The notes: a model not told the origin generated them from the letters alone. A stretch of DNA of 64,000 bases from Chrysomallon squamiferum (GCA_012295275.1 CM022679.1:12064415-12128414), one strand, 5' to 3'; positions 1-11,329 are shown, counted from the first letter of the stretch. Numbers and translations: made by a program.

Positions 1-199
1 ATTTGTACATTCAGACAGGGATGTTTTGAAACAAACTGTATAGAAGTTATTGTCCATATGAGATAATAATTCCTAACAAAAAAACTTATTTATTTCTTAT
101 TTAATTTTCTTATATAAATAGAATAAATAAAATAATTTTCTAAGAATTTATTGAAATTGACAATTTATATAATATTTTCTTTTATATTTCTTATTTCAG
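1..199 (+). other. 3' end of an intron with splice acceptor
   Basis: AT-rich sequence ends in a pyrimidine-rich tract and a TTATTTCAG acceptor, with the AG at 198-199. The reading frame after the acceptor begins exactly with the family-conserved residues LDAKKSPLALLAQTC, in phase 0. The preceding exon, which should encode the family's N-terminal region, lies outside the window. Confidence 0.85.
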
Positions 200-1657
200 C
201 TGGATGCCAAGAAAAGCCCATTAGCGTTGTTAGCTCAGACGTGTAGCAGCATTGGTAAAGATACTTCACCTTCTAAACCAATTATCCCTCCTTTGGAGAA
301 GAAGGAAAGTACCAAATCACCAGACAAGTTTAATATCAATGAACCTTCTAACAAACGACCGAGTTCTGGAGAGGGGAAAGAATCCGGAAGAGATTCGAAA
401 CCAGGATTCAGAACCATACCATCCAAAGTGATCCCATCGTCTGTTAGTTCTTCAGAACACGACAGCACCAGTATAAAGATTTCTAACGGTGATATTTCAC
501 ATGGAAGCAAACTTAGTTTGGATTTATCACCGTCATCAAAGACTACAAGTTCTACGAACTATGTGCCAAAATCTTCCTCAGAGTCGCACGAATCCAGTGC
601 TTCTAAATCTTCAAGGGAGAGAGAACACCAGGATTCGTACCATTCAAGATCTCATTCTCTCTCTCCTCACCATCCACACAAATCGAACACTGTACCAACG
701 ACAGTCATCCAGTCCCCTGTCACTTCAGTCGACACAAAGTTGCCTGTCAACCATGGTTCACTTCTTTGTAGTATTCCTGGCGCCGGAGCTTACGGATACC
801 CGCCTTTTGTTAGCCCATATGACATTCCATCTTCTATGCACGGATACCCGGCTTATTTGGCAGCCCATGCCAGCCTGTCGGCAGCAACAGCAGCCGCTGC
901 AGCAGCTCAGTCTACAGCGCTGAAGGCCAACGCAGCAGCAGCTTCTGCTGCTGCATTGTCTCCATATGTTGCTTACACACGTGTGAGAACTCCTTCCGGA
1001 GCGACAACTCTTGTACCTGTTTGCAGAGATCCTTATTGTTCAAACTGTCAGCTGACACTGCAAAGCGCTCACATATCTTCGACGTGCACGATCCCTGGAT
1101 GTGCACAGTGTGCTCACGAGAAATCCTTACTCAGTTTAACAAATGGACTAGGATTACCCAGCTCATCTTACTTATCCTCGCTGTCTGCAGCAGGATCACT
1201 CCCCAATTCTTTGAATACGCTGTATCCAGGAAGCGCCCTAGCAGCCCACCAAGGGCTTCCATATATATGCAATTGGGTTGCTGGAAGTGACTATTGTGGA
1301 AAACGGTTTTCTTCATCAGAAGAACTTCTCCAGCACCTTAGGACACACACATCTGGTTCTGAAGCGACCGGATTTCCATCGTCATATGGTTTGGGCATAC
1401 CTTCTGCTTTGTCCTCTGCCTGCCACGGACATTTGTCTGGTGCTGCTCCTCCAAGTCCAACCTCCTTAAGACGAGCAGGTTATCCAACCAGCTTGAGTCC
1501 CGTCAGCAGTCTGTTGGCGTCGAGCAGATTCCACCCGTATAAGACGCCCCTGCCCACTCTTCCACCAACTCCGGGGCAGCCATATGCAGGATTATCGCCA
1601 TATTATTCTCCTTACACGTTATACGGACAAAGATTAGGAGCCGCAGCTGTTCCGTAA
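200..1657 (+). CDS. ZNF503/ZNF703-like: NET-family zinc-finger protein, ZNF503/ZNF703 (NocA/Nlz/Elbow) homologue, last exon (5' partial)
   Basis: This exon encodes 485 residues, C-terminal to the start of the protein. NET proteins are nuclear transcriptional regulators, mostly co-repressors, used in appendage, eye, brain and tracheal patterning. Exon numbering gives: SPLALLAQTC Sp motif at residues 6-15; a Ser/Lys-rich disordered stretch at about 20-190; an alanine-rich stretch at about 220-255; a buttonhead-like cysteine box (CRDPYCSNC, 275-283) followed by a second cysteine cluster (C296, C301, C304); and one extended zinc finger, Cys357-X8-Cys366-X12-His379-X3-His383 (bases 1268-1348). FHPY at 444-447 lies where a Groucho-type FKPY motif might be expected, but this is uncertain. 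The C-terminus contains SPYYSPYTLYGQRLGAA, very like vertebrate ZNF503/703. An apparent start at 227 is a TTG and not a real initiator, because the frame is open back to the splice acceptor at 200. The true start is in an upstream exon outside the window. Whether it is orthologous to ZNF503, ZNF703 or their common ancestor cannot be decided here; a single pro-orthologue is expected in molluscs. Confidence 0.95.
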   Translation: MDAKKSPLALLAQTCSSIGKDTSPSKPIIPPLEKKESTKSPDKFNINEPSNKRPSSGEGKESGRDSKPGFRTIPSKVIPSSVSSSEHDSTSIKISNGDISHGSKLSLDLSPSSKTTSSTNYVPKSSSESHESSASKSSREREHQDSYHSRSHSLSPHHPHKSNTVPTTVIQSPVTSVDTKLPVNHGSLLCSIPGAGAYGYPPFVSPYDIPSSMHGYPAYLAAHASLSAATAAAAAAQSTALKANAAAASAAALSPYVAYTRVRTPSGATTLVPVCRDPYCSNCQLTLQSAHISSTCTIPGCAQCAHEKSLLSLTNGLGLPSSSYLSSLSAAGSLPNSLNTLYPGSALAAHQGLPYICNWVAGSDYCGKRFSSSEELLQHLRTHTSGSEATGFPSSYGLGIPSALSSACHGHLSGAAPPSPTSLRRAGYPTSLSPVSSLLASSRFHPYKTPLPTLPPTPGQPYAGLSPYYSPYTLYGQRLGAAAVP

Positions 1658-2720
1658 ATTATATGTGAACGTTAAAGGGACACGATCGACTCGTCAAGCA
1701 GAACCACAATAATATTATGAACTTTGATGGGAACATATTGTTGGATGGTTATTATAAAATTAAATGTCAGAAATAGAGATTTTATAAAATTTTTTATCAT
1801 TATGGATAAAAATGCTTTCAGTTGTAATAGTTATATATTTTGTAGAAATGTTTATTAAATTATAAAATAATTTTTTATTTTAGTATAATTATATATAGAG
1901 AAAAAAATATGTAATTAATCTGCAATTTAAATAAAATAACTTAAGTATATGTTGTTATATCAAAAGTAATTTATCTGAACATTATCCTGAAAAGACATTT
2001 AATATATTTTTGACTAATTTTAATCAGTTACTTTTTGATAATAAAAACCATGGACACACACACACACACACCTTGCACACACAAACATATGCACACACAA
2101 GAGCACACAAAATTTAAATTAGACAATACAAAATTTATCCCCATAATTATCATCATTTATTTAATATTTATTTTAAACTAAATTAATTTAGAGATATTCG
2201 ATTGTTAACGGTAAAACACATTAGAGAAAATAAATAACGAACACGCTTCCTTTGTTCTTGTAATTGTGTGAACCTTTCACTTTGTGATGATAAATGTTTT
2301 TAGTAATTTGGAATCCTAATTGTAATGAAAGTCGTACATTCACAGTCGATAGTGCTCCTTTAACGACAATCTTCCACCTTCTTCTTTTCAAGTTTTGTGA
2401 ACCTTGTGCTGTGGTAACTTGATACGAATTGTTTATCCCAGACTGACAGTTTTATATTTGTTGCTGGATACAAACAATGATTTGTTGCAGTGTAAGATTA
2501 ATCGAAAGTCGAGGATTTTGAAATATCCTGTTTCCACTATTAATTACAGAAACATTATTAATACGAACAACTCGGAAACATGATGAATGCTTTTGAAATG
2601 ACTTGTACTTTTTATTAACGAAATGAGTGAAATATATTAACTGTGAGACAGTCTTGCTGTAAGTAAGTACTGAGTGTATTTGCACATGAATAAATGCATT
2701 ATTTATGTATTGGAAAGTAC
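1658..2720 (+). other. Probable 3'UTR with two candidate poly(A) signals
   Basis: AT-rich sequence follows the TAA stop directly. AATAAA hexamers occur at about 1930-1935 and 2689-2694. The second is followed within about 40 bases by a T/GT-rich stretch, as expected downstream of a cleavage site, so it is the better distal candidate. A (CA)n run lies at 2053-2100. There is no other open frame of note. Where the transcript really ends needs RNA data. Confidence 0.5.
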
Positions 2721-4114
2721 ACCAACGTCTATTTGTTTTTTGTTAGTGAAATTTATATACATCATGTAAATGTGATGGTTGTAAGTTTCTGACGTTAACG
2801 ATGTTTATTACATACAAATTAAAGCCTGTGACATTATCAGAACATATCAGGTAATACCATACTTGAAGGCTCGTCAGGCGGAACATAAATTAATTTTTAT
2901 GTCTTTTATTATTATTATTTGTTTTAATGATATAATTATTAAGTATGCAGATATAGATAATAATATATCTGTGTGTATATGTGTGTATGTGTGTGTGTAT
3001 GTGTGTGTGTATGCGTATGTGTGTAATCAAATAATCGACAACGGATCATCTCGTTGAGTCAACATTAATACTCAGACATAAATTTGTCAAAGTTAAAAAA
3101 AAAAATAAAGACATTAATAAATAAGTAAATGATAAAATCCATAAAATTCTCTGACAAACTAATACATTTCAGTATTTATTTTTCGCTTTTTTCAGTAACA
3201 TAAACAAATATTCTAAGAGTATTATATTTTTATACCGTTTTCGTTCAAAAATACATATAAACAAAAGTAACACACAAACATTACTCACAAGTATACAAGT
3301 TGATAAACTTTTTTATTATTAATAAATGTTTGATATACATTGATATTTTTTATTTCAAAATTCAACCATTGTGCTTACAAAAAACAAAAACAAATAATAC
3401 ACATCCGATATACAGTAAAAACATAATAATCTATATATTATACTACATTTAAGAAACATATCCCACTTTACATTTGCATGTGCCAAAAAGATGTATAAAG
3501 AAAATGATAAAATAAGATAATATGAATAGAACAGAAAAAAGGAACTGATGTGCCAGAAAAAAAAAAATAAAAAATAAAAAAATAAAAAAAAAAAAAAATA
3601 AAATAAAAAAAAAAAAAAGAAAATGGAAAAAAACAGAATTTTTAAAAAAGGTATTAACACCAACAAAACAGGTATTTGACATGCGCATTTGACAGTGTTG
3701 ACAACATGGTAAATTTCCGAGTTCTTAGAAACTATATAATATTACCAGCCGCATGGCAGGAAATAAATTTTATGTCAAATTGTAAGCATATATATTTTTT
3801 AATTTATGAGAAGTAGACACCAGTGCGTCGTAAAATACTGGTTTAGCAGGTGTTCAGAGCTTCAGGTGTTAGGCGGAGGTTACATTAAACTCTAGGTGTG
3901 AATGCTGTTTTGTGCTGCGGATTTTTTTTGTTTTCTGCACACAGCATAAAGCGGTTTTCTGCGTAACGTTGGTTATTATAGAAATGCTTGTACATAATAT
4001 TTAACTGTACATAATTACTGCTCACAGAGACTGGTCCAGAATCTATTTTTATAATATAACACATATTTTTAAAATAATTATATTGATGTTTAATTTTTAG
4101 AAAAGAAAGAACGA
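2721..4114. other. Intergenic, AT-rich, no gene seen
   Basis: Contains a (TG)n/TATG run near 2969-3023, an A-rich (A)n/AAAT tract at 3556-3619, and an ordinary unique stretch at about 3670-4080. Open frames here come only from the low-complexity tracts. Confidence 0.6.
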
Positions 4115-4165
4115 TTATTTATTTATTTTATTTTATTTATTTATTTATTTATTTTTTTGTTTTTT

Positions 4166-4208
<43 letters not shown>
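4115..4208. repeat. (TTTA)n microsatellite
   Basis: TTTA tetranucleotide run with a short T-rich interruption near its middle. Confidence 0.95.
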
Positions 4209-4480
4209 TACACTTCTTTTTAGTTTATTTTGTAGTTTTCCTTATTCTTCTTTTCTTTAATTTTATTTTTAATTTTATGTTTAATACTATACAGCTATGC
4301 ACTAATGATCAAAACTATTTTGACACGTTCGTCATCATGTTCCTGTCAACATTTAAAAACTGAACTCGCAGTCTTAAAATATTTATAGCTGGATTATGAA
4401 CATTTTACAAGAAAAGACACATTAGAAGACGTACATATAAAAACAACAGTAAAACAAACACTGATTTACACTCGCAAATA

Positions 4481-4571
4481 TTTAGAAGCACAAACACCTC
4501 ATCAAAAAAAGTACATATATATATATATATATATATAAATGTACTTTTTTTGATGATGTGTTTGTGCTTCT

Positions 4572-4574
<3 letters not shown>
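4481..4574. repeat. Near-perfect inverted repeat (hairpin) with an AT-rich loop
   Basis: The left arm 4481-4516 and right arm 4539-4574 are each 36 bases and reverse-complementary with one mismatch. The arm begins TTTAGAAGCACAAACAC. The 22-base spacer is an (AT)n run. A (CA)n microsatellite abuts the right arm. It could be a palindrome created by template switching, a MITE-like remnant, or a source of a small hairpin RNA. Confidence 0.95.

Positions 4575-4612
<38 letters not shown>
4573..4612. repeat. (CA)n microsatellite
   Basis: Perfect CA dinucleotide run directly after the inverted repeat. Confidence 0.95.
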
Positions 4613-4613
<1 letters not shown>

Positions 4614-4860
4614 TATATATTTACCACAGCTAAATCATGTCTTTGAAATACGTCTAAATGTATTTACTTTGAAATGAATTATGTAATAAATTTAGCTTAT
4701 GTTTATGTAAATAGTGAAGGATAATTTACAATACGTCTAAATATATATAATGGAAAAACTTACAATTTCGATTATTTATACAGACACACATATATTTTTA
4801 AAACATAAATACGTATTTAACGAAAATGGTTATCAGCATCATCACCGTCGTCATCATCAT

Positions 4861-4930
4861 CATCATCATCAGTTACAGTACCAACAACGTTCTAGCATCA
4901 TCATCAGTTACAGTACCAACAACGTTCTAG
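4861..4930. repeat. Perfect 35-bp tandem duplication
   Basis: Bases 4861-4895 are repeated exactly at 4896-4930. The unit is CATCATCATC followed by 25 unique bases ending in GTTCTAG. Flanking CATs suggest slippage or unequal exchange at a (CAT)n seed. Perfect identity points to a recent event. Confidence 0.95.
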
Positions 4931-5007
4931 CATCATCATATCATCATCTTCTTCTAATACTTTTTCCCCATCTTTCTTTTTCTTAAAGTAAATAAGTAAG
5001 TAACTAA

Positions 5008-5051
5008 TAAATAAATAAATAAATAAGTAAATAAATAAATAAATAAATAAG

Positions 5052-5086
<35 letters not shown>

Positions 5087-5089
5087 AAT
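5008..5089. repeat. (AAAT)n microsatellite
   Basis: AAAT/AAGT tetranucleotide run. Confidence 0.95.
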
Positions 5090-5750
5090 ATTGCTTATTC
5101 ACTTTCTTTTAAACTATATCCCAAACAACGTAATAATTTTTCTTCTAAGTACAAAAAACAAATATAATCGCAAATAAAAACGTGTTGATGTGTTTTCCAC
5201 ACTTCCTAAATGCAACAAGAAACAGTTTTAACGAATAGTATCATTCTCGGAAATAGGCGTGACATTGGCTCTTTTGAAACCGTGGCGTGAGACTAAAACT
5301 AAAGAACTTACTTCTACATTAATCATTCCATGTCTTTTATTTTTACTGCTTGTCGAGTAATCAGGCTTGATGACGTCTTTGAAGAATACAGATCGTTTCC
5401 AGTCAAGCAAAATGGAAATGGTAAACGAAAATTTGTTTTCTATATTTGAAACGTTAGTAGTCTACGTCCATTTTACAGTTCGTCGAAATTCAAATAGCGT
5501 GAAACGTCAGGGTTCTGTTTGATCCGTGTAACCTACGTTATTTGCGTTTAGTTGTTTGTATTATGTTCTAATTTGCACTTGGAAAATGGGATGGAAGTCT
5601 TTACGACATTTGGTTTTGATTACAGAAATTTTAAGCGTTATTCATTGGTAAATTTTGTTTGATCTGAGAAAGGGAAAGAGAAAGAGATGTCCAGATGCAT
5701 ACTTACAAGAAATCAGAGGGAAAGATGCAAAGTCATGAATATAAGTAATA
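5090..5750. other. Intergenic, mostly unique sequence, no gene seen
   Basis: Higher-complexity stretch, about 5180-5640, without a persuasive reading frame. Weak candidate for noncoding regulatory DNA. Confidence 0.4.
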
Positions 5751-5754
5751 GTTA

Positions 5755-5756
5755 GG

Positions 5757-5817
<61 letters not shown>

Positions 5818-5945
5818 TGACTGATGGATGGATGGATGGATAGATAGATAGGTAGATAGATACAGAGATATACAGATATACAGATATACAGATAGACAGA
5901 TAAATAGATAGATAGATCTACAGACACACAGACAGAGAGATAGAC
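5755..5945. repeat. (GATA)n microsatellite with degenerate tail
   Basis: Near-perfect TAGA/GATA units to about 5816, then GGAT, ACAGATAT and ACAG variants. The minus-strand open frames of Ser-Ile-Tyr-Leu repeats here are translations of this repeat, not genes. Confidence 0.95.
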
Positions 5946-6930
5946 AGGGAGAGAGAAACAGAGAGAATGCAAACCCAGTCCAAAAAAAACCAAAAAAAAA
6001 AACAAAAACAACAGAATAAAGGCTAGCAAACCAAAGAACAGAAGAAAAAGAAACCGACATAAAAAATAACATTCTGAAAGAGTGATAAATAGATTTTAAC
6101 GACAAAGAAAGAAGACCAAGCTGAAAGGAAAAAATAAGATTAAAGAGGTAACGACATAGAAAAAATAGAAAGAAAAGTGAAAAAAAAGAAGTCAGAACAT
6201 GAAAGCCAAACAAAATAATTTTCATCAGAAAACATATCATTACGAGTAGAGAAATAAAAAAAAAATTATGATTTAACCTTTTGATTAAAGACCAAGCGTT
6301 GAAACGGGACCAGAAACTACACTTCTGTTATTGAGTAATAGTTGCCTATCTGTCATGATGATTTTCCAATCGTGTCATATTTATTCCGCGTCATTAAAAA
6401 GCAGGATTGTAAAACGAGCGGAAAGCTAATCAATTCTTTCATTTGTGCCCGTTTCTCTATGCAAGAAGCTGCATTCTATACGGCTGATTATTATCTCGAA
6501 GAAAGCAGGCGAACAGCATTGAGTGATATTGAAAATGTGTGCACACATTTCATATTAACACGGCATCATGGCACAAAACACTCGATAAGACCATAAAAGC
6601 CGCGGTTGATCAAAAAGCTCGGCGCCATATTACCCTGATTGTAAACACTTCTGTCGAATTTGTATTCCAAAATCAATAGATAGTGTGTTTGTGAAACACC
6701 ACTGGGAGACCCTTTCAACCCGACTTCACTGCATCATTTCTGCGATACAAACCAAAACACATTCATCAATAGACAGAAGAGCTGGGAAAAAAGGAGAAAA
6801 TTAAATAAAATTAAAAGGATTAAAAAAAAAGAGATATAGTCTAAAATTAAACATTTAATGCTATAAAATATATTTATATGCTTTTTAGGTTTACGAGGAA
6901 ACGAATGGAAAAACAGATAAAATGTTGCTG
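5946..6930. other. Intergenic; higher-complexity island at 6290-6730
   Basis: The first part is A-rich. The island at about 6290-6730 has more CpG and includes GGCGCCATATTA at 6621-6632, whose reverse complement recurs at 8950-8961. An 84-codon open frame crosses it, but nothing about its sequence is protein-like. Possible regulatory DNA. Confidence 0.35.
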
Positions 6931-6939
6931 ATAACTGCA

Positions 6940-7150
6940 AAGTACTGACTGCGGTAAGCCAGTTAACATAATTACTTGGCTTTACTTCTTTTATTCAAGT
7001 CTCTAGGTTCGAACCACAGCCACAACCTTTTTTCTTTTCTTTTTTTTTTCAGTACAGTGAGCTTTAATAATACAAGCATTAAACTCTTGTGTTCGATTCA
7101 GTGTACTTGGTACTTACTATAATAAAACCGGCGTTAATGAAGTGAAATAA
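6940..7150. repeat. Possible tRNA-derived SINE remnant
   Basis: GGTTCGAACC at 7006-7015 resembles a Pol III B box. A second TGTTCGATTC-like sequence and AGTACC/GGTACT words of the kind seen in cephalopod SINEs follow, with an A-rich end near 7150. No clear A box and no complete element, so the call is tentative. Confidence 0.25.
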
Positions 7151-7380
7151 AAAAAATAATAATAAAATATAAAATATAAATTTGTTGGTCATTATTTTCA
7201 TCTAAGGTAAACAAAATTCTAAATCGCAGGAATAAATTTGTCTATTTATGCATGTAAGTCTCTAAAATAAATTAAGGAAATTCTTTTTTTACTGATATAA
7301 TTATTTTTAGAAATCGATTGTGTATTTGTTAAGAAAATGTCCTGAATAACCTGCATAGCTGTATGCTTATTCAGAATTCT

Positions 7381-7682
7381 GTATATATGTATGTATGTGT
7401 ATGTATGTATGAATGTAAGTGTGTGTTTATATATGTCTATGGGTGTGTTTATGTGTGTATCTATATACGTATGTTCATTTATACGTACATATATATTTAT
7501 GTATATATGTGTGTATGTCTGTACGTAAGTACGTTTGTATGTGTTCATGGATATGTATATGTATGTATGGACATACATATATTCATATACATATACATAC
7601 CTATATATGTATATGTATGTATGTATGTATATATGTATATATATGTATGTATGTATGTATGTTTCTATGTATGTATGCATGC
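7381..7682. repeat. Long imperfect (TATG)n repeat region
   Basis: TATG/TGTA/TATA units over about 300 bases. Open frames on both strands made only of Tyr, Val, Cys, Met, Ile, His and Thr are repeat translations. Confidence 0.95.
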
Positions 7683-7704
7683 ATATTAAAATAATAGTAC
7701 TCCA

Positions 7705-7840
7705 TCTGTAGTAAATGTCATTTATGTTGATTTATATCTACTCAGTATGAAGAAAGAAAATAAAACTCACATATAGATATTCAAGTCTTGTAAATTTCAT
7801 TCATCTGAATTTATTGTCTACTTATTATGAAGAAAATTTA
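7705..7840. repeat. Diverged ~80-bp direct duplication
   Basis: A stretch around 7708-7760 (TAAATGTCATTTATG, then TCTACTCAGTATGAAGAAA) recurs in altered form at about 7788-7838 (TAAATTTCATTCATC, then TCTACTTATTATGAAGAAA). Confidence 0.6.
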
Positions 7841-8859
7841 TTACTGTGCTGTTATTAATGTTGATATAAGAAATTTATACTTAATTTTACACTGCATATG
7901 ACATTTTAGATAGTAACAACAAGAAGTGGTACTTGGCTGGATGATACTTGAACTACAACCAGGAGAGATATTAATATTAAAAAATTACACGTGATGTATA
8001 TTATCTTATACGTGATCTAGGTCATTCTTTCATAAATATATTTATCATGAAATGAATAGCATGAATGTACATTTTTACTTTCACAGACTAATTTATTGTT
8101 ATACGCTGTACATAATGTACGTTATTTCTATAAAACAAAGGTTATATGTTTAAAGTTTCTATTAATATAGTAATAAATTATATTTTATACTTTTACTGAA
8201 AATATTAGAAGTCAGATAAACATGATGAAATCATGAACACCAATATAATCTTGCCAAGAAATGTTCTTTTTACAGTAATAAATTGTACCAGTTAGTTAAA
8301 AAATAATAAAAATCTGATATCAATGCTTTTAAATTACTCAAAAATACATAAACTTGATTTTTAATATCTGAAATTATCCAAATAGCATATCGTGTTAATT
8401 GTTTTAACGTGTCGTGGAGATGTACTGACATAACGACACAAAGAAAGTATATATTTCAGGTGATTTACCTTCACTGCAAAATATCTCCAATCTAGTTCAG
8501 TATCCGTAAAAAACAAAAACATAATGGGTACTTAAATCTGTTTGCTTTTTCATTTTTCTTACAAAGCCAAACGAAGATGGTTTAAATACCTACACATAAA
8601 ATGGAGTTAAACAGTGTGACACAGTTTGCATTTAAACATCTTCCAGCAGACACATAAAATTATAATTTAGATACCTCCGTCTCCCCATGTGTTCAGTTGG
8701 GGATGAAAATTCTAAAGTTATTAACAACTAAAGCGGACAATTTGTACTGATTTACGGCAATGAATTTGAACCACCTAGTTTGTCTTGCAACACGTAATAT
8801 TTCATAAATCCATCTAATGCTATCTTACACAGAGAAAAAAAATGTGGAAAGTATGAGAG
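7841..8859. other. Intergenic, AT-rich, no gene seen
   Basis: Unique AT-rich DNA without microsatellites or convincing open frames. Confidence 0.6.
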
Positions 8860-9300
8860 AGAGCAAGAAAAAAATCTCATAAAACAAGAACAAAGCCAAA
8901 GGTTTGTCGATTTGTCAGCGGAAAAAATGAACTAAGCTTCGTCCGCCGATAATATGGCGCCACTTGTTTTTGTTCGCAGATGTTGCCCAGTGCGAGATCG
9001 CGGCATAAATTGTGTTCACTCTGAGATATTACCATATATCTATTATTCTCTTTGACTGCAGGAATTAATATTTATCAAACTTACTATAAACTGTGGTAAC
9101 TCCGAGATATTAACATATATCTAGTGTCTATCAAAAGTCACCGTTTCTCGTGCAACTTCTCTATAAAACTAAAGAGAACATTGCCTTTGTAATGAATGGC
9201 TTCGCACACAGTGGTAAAAATAAAGATCTGTTTACAGAACATTTAATTAGAAAGTCAACATAAACTTCAGCACGGCTTCAGCAGTATTTATAAGATGTGC
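8860..9300. promoter_or_regulatory. Candidate noncoding regulatory island
   Basis: Relatively GC- and CpG-rich unique sequence, with TAATATGGCGCC at 8950-8961. A short direct repeat of the form GAGATATTAxCATATATCTA occurs near 9022 and 9103, about 81 bases apart. Inferred only from composition and position downstream of a developmental gene. Confidence 0.25.
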
Positions 9301-9329
9301 ATGACGTTATTTTTCAAAGCTTAAAAATA

Positions 9330-9342
9330 ATAAATAAATGAA

Positions 9343-9377
<35 letters not shown>

Positions 9378-9545
9378 GTAAGTTAGCAACTAAGTAAATA
9401 AAGCAAAGCAGTAATACCAAAAAATAAATAATTCAAAATAAAAAACAGGACAGCAATAAACAGTAACAACAACAACAACAAAGAAAGAAAAAAAGACATA
9501 AAATAATAAATAAATAAATAAATAATTTTAAAACATAAAAAATAA
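9330..9545. repeat. (AAAT)n and (AAC)n simple repeats
   Basis: AAAT run at about 9338-9376, a short AAC run near 9466-9480, and another AAAT run near 9505-9525. Confidence 0.9.
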
Positions 9546-9639
9546 AAATCAGCACCACCACCCAACTTTAATTTTTTTTTTATCACATATACTGTTTGAC
9601 CATGTACACACACTATGTACAACAATAACAACAACACAC

Positions 9640-10188
9640 TGTCTTATTATCTGTCTCCTCTCTCCCAGGTAAATGTTACAAAATTACATCTCAGTGTGCA
9701 TTTTGATTACTTATCTACGTTTCACCCGAACTTCACAAAACAACACGTTCCTTACTGAACCATTTATATGAAAATCTGCCAAGCGAGGACAAGGATATTA
9801 AAATATTTAATTTAGTTATTAGGTATGAATGACAATTTCATGCAGGGACGTGACACCTCAGAATGTATCCGATTTCATTTCATGAAGATAGAACTGTTCT
9901 GAAGAAAAATCTGTTTCTCTTTGCTATAATGACTTATTGGAATATGGATCTGGGTATGCGGTTTTAATATCGGATAGCCCACCAATAATTTAACATGTGT
10001 AAACTGATATAATAATTAAATTGTTTAAAGCGTTTTTATTAATTTTTTTTAGGTGAGTCAGAAGAGATTAATTAAATTCAATATTCGGTGTGTTAAGATT
10101 TTAAAGATCTGTCTACCACATATGCAGTTATAAACTTCAGTTTGGCAATTTCCTGTTGATAGATATATGAAGTAATATCATAGCAACA

Positions 10189-10189
<1 letters not shown>
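9640..10189. other. Intergenic, no gene seen
   Basis: Mostly unique AT-rich DNA. No supportable feature. Confidence 0.6.
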
Positions 10190-10219
<30 letters not shown>

Positions 10220-10611
10220 TATTAAACTTACAAAAATCGACAACAAATAACAACTGCAGCAAACCAAAAATAGCATAAAAGAAATTAATAAAATATAAGC
10301 AAAATCCATAAATCTAAATAACCACCCTCAAAAACAACATAACTACAGATTCATTACCATGTACTTCTGCCTATTACTTCTGCTAAAACAACAACAATTA
10401 TTGCTAATCACATTGATATAATTTCTACTTCTGTTATTACAACAATAAAAACGACTACTATTATTACTATTTCTGCATCCATACATACATAAACACACAC
10501 ACATACATACATACATGCATGCATACATACATACACACACACTTACATGCATAGATATACACACACATACATTCATACATACATACATAAATGTGTGTGT
10601 GTGTGTGTGTG
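10190..10611. repeat. (AT)n, (CATA)n and (TG)n microsatellite cluster
   Basis: (AT)n at about 10197-10221, CATA units at 10483-10590 and (TG)n to 10611, separated by AT-rich sequence with scattered CAACAA and ATTACT words. Confidence 0.9.
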
Positions 10612-11030
10612 TCCGAATCTGTAACTCTCTCTTTATTTCAGTATAAAATTTAATGAAAAAGAAAATGGTTTCTTTGCTTTCCTCTAAATGTATTTTGTTA
10701 TCAGACAAGTGTGGTTTTGAAACAACAGGGATTCACCCAGACTCTCATACATTGTCTTTCAATCTTCGTTAGCGTTGTTTTTCAACAGAGCAATCTTTGT
10801 AATGCAAACCACATGTTGGGCATTAATGTCCAAAGATTTGATCTACAAGTTTCAAGGCACCACACCGCTGTTACCTCAACACTGATGCTGTGTAGGTGCT
10901 AATGAAGTCCGGCTAGAAAACAGAATTCATTTAATGAGTCGTGTGGATATTGTTGGATGAAGTTTTAAGAATTAAATTTAAAACTGAGGGAAGGAAAAAA
11001 CAATGAAAAAAACAACAAACAATCAAATGA
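10612..11030. other. Intergenic, no gene seen
   Basis: Unique sequence. The 63-codon open frame near 10711 shows no recognisable motif. Confidence 0.55.
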
Positions 11031-11275
11031 TAATAATAATGATGATGATGATGATGATGATTATTATTATGAAGATAATGATACTGATGATGATGTCACT
11101 GACAGCAATAAGAGTTTGAAAACAATCAACAAGCAAGCAAGCATACAAACAGACAAACAAACAAATATATTACTAAAACACCATTATTTAAAGATAATTT
11201 ATATTCAAATAAAACTGAAACGTATTTTACAAATAAAACAATTAATTTTTCAACAAATAGCAAAATAATGGACAA

Positions 11276-11328
<53 letters not shown>
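11031..11328. repeat. (GAT)n and (AAT)n microsatellites
   Basis: GAT/AAT triplets at about 11030-11095 and a long AAT run at 11277-11328, with A-rich unique DNA between. Confidence 0.9.

Positions 11329-11329
<1 letters not shown>

Noticed and set aside
227-229. Translation start of the zinc-finger protein
   Set aside because: The codon is TTG, and the frame is open upstream to a splice acceptor with conserved family residues. The real start is in an earlier exon.
489-923. 144-codon + frame and shorter minus-strand frames over the NET exon
   Set aside because: Shadows of the real frame. They carry no motifs, whereas the main frame holds all conserved family motifs.
5733-6240. 98- and 162-codon minus-strand frames
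   Set aside because: Ser-Ile-Tyr-Leu repeats from (GATA)n followed by A-rich sequence. Not a membrane protein.
7246-7694. Tyr/His/Thr/Ile and Cys/Val/Met frames on both strands
   Set aside because: Translations of (TATG)n. The same applies at 53.2, 57.0 and 62.3 kb.
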